Shown here piece after piece: positions 1 through 8,729 of a DNA stretch of 41,117 bases. A program made the translations under genes and the position numbers. Source of the stretch: an uncultured Eubacteriales bacterium (GTDB lineage: Bacteria; Bacillota; Clostridia; Christensenellales; Aristaeellaceae). The notes under the pieces are model-generated. The model ran no database searches, was not told where the DNA came from, and was given only the letters and a program-made list of their open reading frames with translations. Within the stretch, counting starts at the first letter, position 1. The number at the start of each line of letters is the position of its first letter. The stretch covers positions 1 through 41,117 of the forward strand of contig CADANQ010000015.1 in the NCBI GenBank assembly GCA_902789365.1. Direction: 5' to 3'.

Positions 1-39
1 TCCGGCTTTTCCCTCGCTTTTTCTTCTCTCCTGTACGAC

Positions 40-81
40 TAACTTCCAGTTCTCTTTTCCTCCCTTACACTCTGGAAGTTA
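40..81. repeat. 10-bp perfect inverted repeat
   Basis: TAACTTCCAG (40-49) and CTGGAAGTTA (72-81) are perfect inverted copies separated by 22 pyrimidine-rich bases. The repeat lies downstream of the leftward DUF3990 gene and could act as its transcript end, but no clear U-tract follows the stem on either strand. I see no gene in positions 1-158. Confidence 0.4.
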
Positions 82-158
82 CTTTTGCACTTCACGCATA
101 TTTTTGATCAATTGCGGATGATGAGGATCCGGCTGAGGATATCCCGTCAGTCCGCGTT

Positions 159-689
159 TTATTCTTCCCCGACGATTTCCCTCACGGCCCGGGCGAAGTC
201 GGCCTGATATTTTTCCTGATCCTCTTTTCTTGAAGTATTGTCCCTCTGATCGATCCTGACGGCCCGGATCCATCTGAGCTGCCCCGCCGCCTTTTCCGTT
301 TTGACGGCCGCCTGGGTGTACTCCGGCCCCACCGACAGCAGCTTCAGGGCGTCCCCGGTTTTCAGAAAACCGCTGCTGATGATCCCGAAGGTCTCAAAAA
401 TCGTGTCGTTGGCGATCGGTCCGATCACGACGTCTGCTGACAGGCTGTCCTTCGCCCTGCGGTTATTGAAAATATATTCGAACCACTCCTCGTTGCGGCG
501 GAACCGGCGGATATACAGGCCGCTTTCATCCAGATCATATTCGTTGACAATCGCGTCCCTGCCCGCCCAGTGGTATGCGAAATCCATATCCGGGGACAGA
601 TAAAAGCCCTGCCCGAAGTCGGCGTTCTTCCGTCCGCGCCGGATATCCGGGTTCTGGATCTCCGCGCTGCCCGTATGATACAGCTTCAT
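159..689 (-). CDS. DUF3990 family protein (ADP-ribosyltransferase-like fold)
   Basis: The 176-residue protein begins with LYHTGSAEIQNPDIRRGRK and continues with DFGQGFYLS. This is the signature arrangement of DUF3990: a YH(G/T)-type strand, an 'I-x-x-PD' segment, then DFG-x-GFYL. Members resemble the ADP-ribosyltransferase fold; NAD-dependent activity is inferred, not shown. There is no signal peptide, so it is probably cytosolic. The ATG is preceded by AAGGAAGTGA and lies 3 bases after the stop of the upstream monooxygenase gene, so the two are probably cotranscribed. DUF3990 genes often travel with a small DUF3791 gene; none is visible in the 158 bases downstream. Its neighbourhood next to a giant protein with two further ART-type domains may not be accidental. 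Confidence 0.75.
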   Translation of the reverse strand: MKLYHTGSAEIQNPDIRRGRKNADFGQGFYLSPDMDFAYHWAGRDAIVNEYDLDESGLYIRRFRRNEEWFEYIFNNRRAKDSLSADVVIGPIANDTIFETFGIISSGFLKTGDALKLLSVGPEYTQAAVKTEKAAGQLRWIRAVRIDQRDNTSRKEDQEKYQADFARAVREIVGEE

Positions 690-692
690 GAT

Positions 693-1013
693 TCACTTCC
701 TTATAAACTGTTCGTCCCCTCCGAGGTCTTCGCTCACAAACCGCTCCGCGGTCATATGCAGATCGTATTTCTCCCTGAGCGCCGCCAGCCGCGCCATCAT
801 GGGACTCGCGTGATGGGCGTCGATGGCCGCCTGGTCCTTCCAGCTGTCGATCAGCAGCACCGTTTCCGGATCGTCCAGCGGCTGGAAATACTGATAGCGG
901 AGGTTGCCTTCCTCACGGCGGATCGCGTCGGCGATTCCGGAAGATTCCATTTCCTCCGCGAATGCCCTGGCATTTGAGCCTTTCCCCTTATAATACAGGT
1001 TTACGGTTATCAT
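693..1013 (-). CDS. Antibiotic biosynthesis monooxygenase (ABM) domain protein
   Basis: This 106-residue protein has the single-domain ABM ferredoxin-like fold: an N-terminal ITVNLYYKGKG strand, 'NLRYQYFQPLDDPETVLLIDSWKD' spread over the central strands, and an A-x-x-x-H-H pattern before the C-terminal helix. Relatives (YgiN/quinol monooxygenase-like, heme-degrading IsdG-like) act on quinones, porphyrins or small aldehydes as cofactor-less dimers. The substrate cannot be read from the sequence. A TATAAT -10 element lies at 1055-1060 on the minus strand, but its -35 region falls in the junction with the polyvalent-protein remnant and is poor, so the original promoter may have been altered by the insertion. 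It is followed at 3 bases by the DUF3990 gene. Confidence 0.75.
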   Translation of the reverse strand: MITVNLYYKGKGSNARAFAEEMESSGIADAIRREEGNLRYQYFQPLDDPETVLLIDSWKDQAAIDAHHASPMMARLAALREKYDLHMTAERFVSEDLGGDEQFIRK

Positions 1014-1090
1014 TCTGTGTTTTCACCTCGCCGGCTTTTTGTTTACCGGTCTTTATTATACCAGAAGGCGGAACGGGATACTATAGATTT

Positions 1091-4000
1091 ATCGAAAAAA
1101 CAAGGGCAGGTACTGCCAACGAGAAGCTGCTTGACGCGGCAACCCATGCAAAACTCGGGATGAACAACCGGCTGGGCCAGGTGCTCACTCGTTATAACAA
1201 CGCCGTTGCTGCCAGGGCAGCCGCTGAAGCGAATTACAGAACGGTCTCCGCTGAAGCGTATAACCTGGCGAAACAGGCCGCGACCAATAACAACATGAAC
1301 AGGACTGCGCAGCGCGCCCAGCAGGCCCTGGCCGAATGGACCGCGCGGGCTTAGGCCGCTGCCGATGAGGTGCAGAGGCAGGAGGAGGCGCGCCAGAAGA
1401 TCCAGGAGAACCGCCGGCAACGTGCCGAGAAGAAAGAGACGGAGCGGCAGACGAGAAACGCGGGCAAGCTGGACGCCGACGTGATCGCCGACCGGATCGA
1501 GCAGAGGCTCGGAAAGCTGTCGCCCCAGGACAGGGCCAAGCTCGTCAAGCGCGTCAGGGAAACGATCCACAATGCCACCGACCTTGAGAAGGCAACGTCC
1601 CGGAAGCGCTTTGTGCAGAACCTTGGCAGGATGAGCGGCGTGAACATCAAGCTGGCCGACCTGACCAGGAAGGGCACCGTGAGAAGCGCGCCCGAAGGCT
1701 TCTATCAGAGTTCGACGAACACCCTCGTCCTGGATGTCCATACCACACAGGGCGACGCGATCTACCGCGTTATGCTGCATGAGCTGACGCACAGCATCGA
1801 GGGCTCCGGGCTGTACGGAGAATACGCGAATGCCCTGCTGGCCCTGAAGTACGGGACCGGGCCCGAAGCGCAGGCAAGGATCAATGCCGACACTCAGGCA
1901 TATATGGAGCGGTACAACCGTGAGCTGCCGAAGCTGCACGAACAGGACAGCAGCATCGACGCGACCCCGCTGACGCCTGAAGACGCCCAGAAAGAGCTGG
2001 TCGCCGACCTGACCTTCGATGTGCTGTTCAAGAAGGAAGGCGGCGGGAAGAACGACGTGAACACCGCGGCCATCAAACAGCTGACCCGCGAGCACGAACC
2101 CATTGCGAAGCGCATCTGGAGCGCGCTGACTCGTTTCGTCAGGAAACTGTCGGGCATCAATGACCCGGCCGTGACGCGGATCGAGCAGGTCCGGGATATG
2201 TTCGCGAGGGCGCTGGAGGACGCGAGGGCGAACAGGCAGACGAGCGAGGGAAGGACGCAGTATGCTATGCCTACGGATGGCTCCTGGTTGTCCGATGAAT
2301 ACGCAAATCCGTCATCGTTTGAGTACATGAAATCCTTCAGAGAACAGTTGGAAGACCTGATGGATCCGGATACAAAGGAGCTGCTTGGAAACGATGCGCT
2401 GCTTATCGGAGAAACACCGAAAATACTGAGGGATATTGGGTTGCCTGCTTTGCCTTTGACCATAACTCAAACCCATGCTTTGTATTCCATTGCTGATACT
2501 TATCAGGGAAACAGAAGCGAAAAAGATGATCATAAATTCAGCTTGAATGAATTTGCAAAGCTCCCTGAGAAGATAGCAGACCCGATTGCCGTGATAGCAC
2601 ACAGCGACCCTGGTAAACTACTGATTTATGTTTCAATGAAAGCAAAAAGTGGGCAGCAGGTAATCGTGCCTCTGGTTGTTGATGGCTACGGAAAAATTTC
2701 CGGCATTGACATTGATACTCATCATGTGCTAACCGTTCATGCAAACGAAGAAATGCTGCAAGAGTTGCAGAATGCGTTTGAACAAGACAGCCAAACGGAT
2801 TTCAGGGTCTATTATTTCAACAAAAAAAGAGCCGCTGAGTCAGGAGCAGGTCCCAGAGCACAATTCTCTGATACCTTCCCGACCGGGCTCATTCATAAGA
2901 TAACAGACCCGGAATCATATGTCAAGATGGAAATCCGAAGCCAGACCGATACGCAACAGTTTAAACGCTGGTTCCGCAACAGTAAGGTAACAGACGAAAA
3001 TGGGAATCCGAAGGTGGTCTACCATGGAACAGCATCCGAATTTACAGTGTTTGAACCGCAGTATGTTCAGAACGGAGAGACTCACCCGTATTTCTATTTC
3101 TCGAACAACAGGGAATATGCTGAACGGAGGCCTAAGCTGTTTGACAGCCGGGCAGAAAGCCATATAACAGAGGCCTATCTGTCCTTGCAAAAGCCTCTGT
3201 ACCTTGAGAGCAATGGGACAAGAACCGTATCCGAATGGCAGGATGTGTTGGATCGGGCAGGAATCAAAGCGGGTGAAAACTATGTGCAGAGTGTTGCCGA
3301 TGCTTATGGAACCGATCAGCTTTACGGATGGCAGCTGTTCAGGAATGATACCGGAGAATTCCGAGACGCATGCGAAGATGCCGGATATGATGGGATCATT
3401 ACGACAGAGAAAAACGGTGATACGACCTATGTGGCGTTTGAGCCTACCCAGATAAAATCTGCGACTGACAATATAGGGCTTTTTGATCCGCACAATCCGG
3501 ATATTCGGTACAGCATCCCCGTCGACACCGTCAACGAATCCCTGCGTGAGCATGGCATCGAGATTGACCCGAGTTCCGGCGCGGCCGTTCAGTACTCGCT
3601 CAGGACGGCGCCGAAGACCGACGCGGAGATCGAGGCGGCCGTGGAGCGGCTGGTGAAATCGGGGCTGGGCTTCACCGAGGATGAGTCCAGGGCGTGGCTC
3701 GAAAGTCTGAATACCGTTTCGTCCATCATCCTTCAGCACATGATGGAGCTGGATTACGAGAACGATCCGAGGTATTCCTGGCTCAAGACGAATTCCGATT
3801 ACTCGCAGGGCTCCGTCGATCTCAATACCAATTGCCCGAAGCGGACCCAGTTTACCGCGATCTTCGACAGGCTGCAGAAGGAATTCCCGAACCGTGTTTT
3901 CACGGCTCAGGATTACGAGGCCATCCGGCAGAAGCTCATCGAAGAGGGCGTCACCGTTACCTGCGGGCCCTGCTTCGTTGAGGACCGCCGGCAGCATACC

Positions 4001-6601
4001 GGCGAGATCGCGCAGGGCTTCATCGATCAGCTGAATGACGGGTCCCTGAAGCAGAAGTTCCGCAAAATGATCGGCGACGATACTTATGTGCCGACGCAGT
4101 ACGATCTGGTCACCTACGAAGGCTTCCGGAAGCTCTACGATGAGCATCGGGGCATTCACAACGCTTTCGTCGCCTTCAACAATGCCAGGGGCATGGCGTC
4201 CGCGCGGCTTGTGGAAGGCATGGCCGAGTACAATAACCAGATCAAGAAGTGGAGCAAGCGCACCATTGCCAGCAAGAACAGCAAGGGTGGTCTCCGCATC
4301 TTTTCACTTTCCGATGCCGATCCGCGCACGATGATCGACATCATCCAGATCACGCTGGATTCTGCGGAGAAAGGTCTGATGATCCAGGGCTACACCAAGA
4401 AGCCGTGGTTCGCCAGGATGGTCAAGGATACCGGCATGAGGATCCTGCGGAGTCACATCCCGAAGGGCAACGGCATCAGGAACGGCGAAATCTGGTATGA
4501 CGATGTAGAAGGCATCAACCGCTTCGACAAGAATTACAGGGACGCAAACGGCATTGACGTCGCGGAATCCAGCCCGAACATCGGCGACAACATCATCGGC
4601 ATCAACGATGAAATGATCAGACTCGCCATGAAGACCCGTGAGATTGACCAGATCATTCCTTTCTATTCTTCACTGGCCAACATGATCCGCAACCAGAAGA
4701 AGATCGGCGACTGGAACAATTACAAGCTCGACCAGACCGAAAAAGATGCGGCGACGGGAACGGTGGCCGAAAAGCAGGTCAACATCTATAAGGATGTGAT
4801 CAATGCCTGGGCAGCCAAGGGAACACCGATCACCAACAAGGTGGAATTCGTGAACGCCTTCCTGGAGGTCTGTAAGAAACGCGGCCTGATACCGAGATTC
4901 GCCAAGTTCCTGAACATGGAGAACGGCGAGTATGTGTACACCGAGGGATACGAGAAGTTCCTGGTGGACTACAAGCTGTTCGACCGGGACAGCGGGGCGA
5001 TCATCCCGCAGGTGCCTGTGCGCGCTGTGTTCGACGACGCTTTCAACCGGCAGGTGCTGGAGGATTACGTAAACGGCGTCAGCGAGATCGTGCCCGCCAA
5101 TGAAGGAACCTACCAGGCCGTCAGGGATATGTTTGCCGACCGTGTCAGGTACAGTCTCCCCGCCGAAGAGCTCGACGACGATTACATGGCCGCCGTTGAA
5201 GCGGGAGAGATGGACGAGGCACAGAGGATGGTGGATCAGGCGGCACAGAAAGCCGGGTATACCGTCAAGGGTTATCACGGCACCGCCAACGAGTTCAACG
5301 TGTTCGACCGGTCCAGGTCCGGCGAGAACTGGCAGGGCGACAGCAGGTATGGTCCCGGGTTCTATTTCGCGCATGACAGCTATGACGCAATGCAATGGAC
5401 GGACGGCACGAGGATCGTAGACGCATGGCTTTCACTCAATAATCCGCTTGATCTGAGGGGCGCTGCGCCTGACAATATTGCAGATGCTATCAGGGAAAGA
5501 ACGGCGGCCGAGCTTGAGGAATACAATCCCTCCTGGGGCATTACTCCCGAACAGTATCAGGAGAACCTTTCCAGAATAGAGGCATTGAGGATTAAGAATC
5601 CGGCATCGTTCCTTAACAGTTTTAAATACGGACCTGACGGCAAGATGACTGACGGGATCGGGGAGTTCCTGCGCGGGCTTGGCTACGATGGAATCATTAC
5701 AAATGAAGAGATCGTGGTGTTTGATCCCAACCAGATTAAATCCGCTGATCCCATCACCTACGACAACACCGGCGAAGTGATCCCTCTCAGCGAACGTTTC
5801 AACGACCAGGACAACGACATCCGCTACTCGCTCCCGTCCGATGATTTGATGGATGAGATGATCCGGAACTACGTCGGCGAGGAGCTGGGCGAGTATGGGT
5901 TCCCGCTGAACAACAGCATCCAGCGCGCCGCTTCTTACAGTCAGCACGCTGATCCACATGCACCTAACAACAACCCCGACCATACGCAGCGTATGAAGAG
6001 CCCGCAGCAGATCGCGAAGGGCCTTGCCCGTAAGCTGAACATCGGGCAGGCCATTGGCACAAGGAACATGGCCGGCGTACCCGCGCAGGTCCTGGGCTTC
6101 TACGAGCAAAGGGTCAGGGCGATCAGGATACGGAACATGAACGCGAACAGCTTCGTCGTCGGCATGCATGAGCTGGGGCACGGTGTGGCCGCCCAGATCG
6201 GGATGCATGGTACGCCGGAGATGATCGCAAGGCTGCCCGCGCTGTTCGCCCAGAATTACAGCGCCGCGCAGCTTCCGGGCGAGGCGTTTGCCGAATTCTT
6301 CTGGCAGTACATGACGCAGGAGAACAAGGCCGTCCCCTTCGCCGAGCAGGACTTTGTCGATCCGGTCGAACAGGCGATGAAGGACCACAGAATTTATGAC
6401 GCCGTGCAGGCGTCCCGCGGCGAAATGCTGCTGTGGATGAACGGCAGCACGATGGACCGGATTAGGTCCGTGACCAGGAACCGTTCCGACGGCGTCGGGA
6501 AAGGCATCCGCGACATGATGCGCACCATCGTGGATTCCGCCGTCGATTCGACGTATGCGGCGGAGCGCGTGAACGCAATGATCAGAGAGCAGACCAAATG
6601 A
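1091..6601 (+). pseudogene. 5'-truncated phage/ICE large polyvalent protein (zincin, MuF-C-like, ART, Cys-motif, ART, zincin)
   Basis: One reading frame is open from about 1091 to the TGA at 6599-6601, except for an in-frame TAG at 1352-1354. Counting residues from GTG 1370 (1743 aa), there is a charged coiled-coil start, then a zincin with HELTH at 137-141. A MuF-C/BECR-like segment (about 395-490) is followed by ART domain 1 (YHGT at 551, ending QIKSA). A domain with C822, C865 and C868 comes next (742-1261), then ART domain 2 (YHGT at 1302) and a second zincin with HELGH at 1600-1604 and GEAFAE downstream. Linkers with the core (R/Q)Y(S/A) occur at residues 298, 714, 742, 1261 and 1486, exactly between modules. 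Such proteins are injected or transferred with phage or conjugative DNA to counter the host. No start codon with a ribosome binding site is visible, and the N-terminus is missing, so I call it a remnant. The long frame after TAG is nevertheless undamaged, suggesting recent decay or expression from an internal start. Confidence 0.8.
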
Positions 6602-6645
6602 AAACCCCCAGAACCCGCATAACTGCGTGGTTTTGGGGGCTTTTT
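6602..6645 (+). terminator. Rho-independent terminator after the polyvalent protein
   Basis: CCCCCAGAACC pairs with GGTTTTGGGGG (one G-U wobble), extended by CGCA/TGCG around a TAAC loop, and is followed by CTTTTT. It starts directly at the stop codon of the giant ORF, so this gene had its own 3' end here. The leftward tRNA-Arg ends 3 bases beyond. Confidence 0.85.
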
Positions 6646-6648
6646 GAG

Positions 6649-6725
6649 TGGTGCGCCCGGCGGGATTCGAACCCACGGCCTTCAGAGTCGGAGTCTGACA
6701 CTCTATCCAGCTGAGCTACGAGCGC
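6649..6725 (-). tRNA. tRNA-Arg (anticodon CCG)
   Basis: The cloverleaf is complete. The acceptor stem is GCGCTCG/CGGGCGC (one G-U pair), the anticodon stem TCAGA/TCTGA encloses CTCCGAC with anticodon CCG, and the T arm carries GTTCGAATC. The discriminator A and the CCA tail are encoded. It decodes CGG arginine codons. Its 3' end abuts the end of the polyvalent-protein remnant, the usual geometry for integration into a tRNA gene. Confidence 0.95.
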
Positions 6726-6749
6726 ATGGCGTCGTCAGACGCAAAAAGG

Positions 6750-6778
6750 ATGATACCACAAAAGGGTACCTTTGTCAA
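6750..6778 (-). promoter_or_regulatory. tRNA-Arg promoter
   Basis: On the minus strand TTGACA (6773-6778) and TATCAT (6750-6755) are spaced by 17 bases, about 25 bases upstream of the tRNA 5' end. Confidence 0.75.
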
Positions 6779-6794
6779 GGGAAGGAAAATAATT

Positions 6795-7132
6795 GCGGCA
6801 AAGCGCGGCCTGTAAGCCGAGTTCTGTTAAAAATGGCCATCTATCTCGACACAAAGTCGCCAATGTGCTCAAGCGATACTGCGAAGACAGGACGGGCCGC
6901 CCTGTGTGTCTTCCGGATCTTGCACCGAATGGGGTTTACATGACGGCACAGTCGCCAGGCCGCCCGTGCGCTCTTACCGCACATTTCCACCCTTACCGTC
7001 GTAAGACGGCGGTATCTTTCTGTTGCACTTGCCTTGGAGTCGCCTCCACCAGCCGTTAGCTGGCATTCTGCCCTGCGGTGCTCGGACTTTCCTCATGCCA
7101 AAGGCACGCAGCCATTCAGCCGCCTTTGCCGC
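6795..7132 (-). ncRNA. rnpB: RNase P RNA, class A
   Basis: The catalytic RNA of RNase P, which matures tRNA 5' ends. The conserved P4 element GAGGAAAGTCCGAGCA is seen on the minus strand at about 7081-7096, and the 3' signature ACAGAACTCGGCTTAC is near 6810-6826. The ends are set by a perfect 9-bp P1 helix, GCGGCAAAG (7124-7132) with CTTTGCCGC (6795-6803), giving about 338 nt, normal for type A. It lies between a promoter at 7139-7167 and the tRNA-Arg promoter. Confidence 0.95.
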
Positions 7133-7138
7133 TCATAT

Positions 7139-7167
7139 TTCATAACACGATAATCCGGTTTTGTCAA
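7139..7167 (-). promoter_or_regulatory. rnpB promoter
   Basis: Minus-strand TTGACA (7162-7167) and TATGAA (7139-7144) are separated by 17 bases and lie 7 bases before the rnpB 5' end. Confidence 0.75.
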
Positions 7168-7177
7168 TAAACAGACG

Positions 7178-7207
7178 AAAAAAAGGCCTTCCCTCGGCGG
7201 GAAGGCC
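7178..7207 (-). terminator. Terminator of the foldase gene
   Basis: GGCCTTCCC (7185-7193) pairs perfectly with GGGAAGGCC (7199-7207) around a 5-base loop. It is followed on the minus strand by a run of seven T residues, 10 bases after the foldase stop. Confidence 0.9.
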
Positions 7208-7217
7208 CCATATAATG

Positions 7218-8669
7218 TTACTGAGCTTCGGATTCGGGGAAAACGACCTGCCCGTCCACGACCTGAAGGCCGGTCAGGGTGGTGAAGGTCTCCGCCTCAT
7301 AGGTAATCTCGCTTTCGGCCTGCCACTCGGCGACCAATTCGACGAATTTCTGGTTCAGCTTGGCAGAAACAATGTTATTCTCCAGGCTGGCGTACAGGCT
7401 GTCGTCCAGTTCGACGGGCCCGCCGGCGTCGCGGAGATAATAGACGATGTACACGCCGTACTGACCCAAGGCGGGAGCGCTGACGCTGCCGATCGCCGTC
7501 ATGTTTTCATCAAAGGCGGCGCCGATGAAAGCCGGATCGTAAACGATGGAATCCTTATGGACCATGTAACCGGAGGCAAGATACTCCTCTGACTGCATTC
7601 CGGGATCGATGTTGTATTCGGGAATCAGGGAAATGAAGCTTTCGCCGCTTTCAAGCCGGGAATAGATTTCGTCGATCTTGTCCTGTACGCTGGCAAGCGC
7701 CGCTTCCCTTGCCGCTTCAACTTCTTCCAGTGTCACGGCGGTTTCCGCTGTATCGGGAGCAACACCGGTATCCGTCGTATCGGGATTTGAGGTGTCAGCC
7801 GCCGCGTCGGGATTCGCCGCGGCAGCCTGCTGGCTTTCGTAGGCGGCCAGCTTGGTGTTATAATCGTTCAGAAGGGTCTCATCCACGGCCAGAAGAATCT
7901 GCAGAACACCGCGATAACCGTTTGGAATATAATAGGAATCATACTGATAATAATTCTGATAGAGCTCGTACATGGTGGGGTTTTCTTCAAAAATGCTCTT
8001 GTCCTCCTCCACGAGGGCGGCGAACTGGGTTTCGACATCTTCGCGGCTCACCTCAAGCCCGTAGGTTTTGATGATGTAATCGCGCAGGCGCGAGTCGATC
8101 TTTCCCGCTTTCAGTTCTTCGGCAATATCCTCAACCGTATAACCCATGGAGGTCCAATAAACGTTCGCGGATTCCTCCAGTTTGGCAAGTTCTTCCTCAG
8201 TCTCGGAACCGGTCTTGTAGTAATCAACATAGGACTGAACAGCCGTGTCCCATTCCGACTGCGCGTCGGCGGCAAAGCCCGCCGTTTCTTCCTCGGTAAA
8301 CTGGTCCAGGCCCAGTTTGGACACGCCATAGTGATACATTTCATCCTGAAGAAGGAAACTGTAGGCCAGGGAGTAATCGGTGGGAGTCTGGGTGTACTGG
8401 TTGGAATACAGGTAGTAGGCTGCGGATTTGAAATCATTCACGGTGAATACCCGGCCGTTGACCGTCATGACGGCGGCGTCGTCCTTAAGTTCGACGGCGG
8501 CGGTTTCCGCGGCCGGCGCTTCCGCCGCCGGAGCTTCGGCTGCCGGAACTTCGGCTGCCGCCGGCTCTTCCGTCACCGGAGCTTCCGCAAAAGCGGCTGC
8601 GGAAAGCAGCAGGGCCTGCGACAGAAGGACTGCCGCTGTTCTTTTTGCAAGCTTGTTCATTTGGTTCAT
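7218..8669 (-). CDS. PrsA/SurA-like peptidyl-prolyl isomerase foldase
   Basis: A 483-residue exported protein. Residues 1-28 form a signal peptide (KLAKRT, hydrophobic core, cleavage after AFA). There is no lipobox cysteine, unlike classical PrsA lipoproteins. A Pro/Ala/Glu-rich spacer with repeated PAAEAPAAE units follows. The helical SurA_N-type region begins at AVMTVNGRVFTVNDF, and a degenerate parvulin-like segment lies near the C-terminus, ending in the typical GQYGVYIVYYL. It probably helps fold secreted proteins outside the membrane. The insert rich in Asp, Thr and Pro around residues 285-310 is low complexity. It appears monocistronic, with its own terminator at 7178-7207. Isomerase activity is uncertain because the parvulin core is weakly conserved. 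Confidence 0.75.
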   Translation of the reverse strand: MNQMNKLAKRTAAVLLSQALLLSAAAFAEAPVTEEPAAAEVPAAEAPAAEAPAAETAAVELKDDAAVMTVNGRVFTVNDFKSAAYYLYSNQYTQTPTDYSLAYSFLLQDEMYHYGVSKLGLDQFTEEETAGFAADAQSEWDTAVQSYVDYYKTGSETEEELAKLEESANVYWTSMGYTVEDIAEELKAGKIDSRLRDYIIKTYGLEVSREDVETQFAALVEEDKSIFEENPTMYELYQNYYQYDSYYIPNGYRGVLQILLAVDETLLNDYNTKLAAYESQQAAAANPDAAADTSNPDTTDTGVAPDTAETAVTLEEVEAAREAALASVQDKIDEIYSRLESGESFISLIPEYNIDPGMQSEEYLASGYMVHKDSIVYDPAFIGAAFDENMTAIGSVSAPALGQYGVYIVYYLRDAGGPVELDDSLYASLENNIVSAKLNQKFVELVAEWQAESEITYEAETFTTLTGLQVVDGQVVFPESEAQ

Positions 8670-8729
8670 CCTTTCATTATTCTCTGTATATCGATTGTCC
8701 GCAGGACAAAACGATTCGGCGGATGCGAC

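Noticed and set aside
1020-1100. Second att copy of the tRNA-Arg 3' end
   Set aside because: No stretch matching the tRNA end beyond a few bases could be found at the left boundary.
1043-2095. 350-residue open frame antisense to the polyvalent gene
   Set aside because: No domain or ribosome site; the opposite frame carries HELTH and domain sequence.
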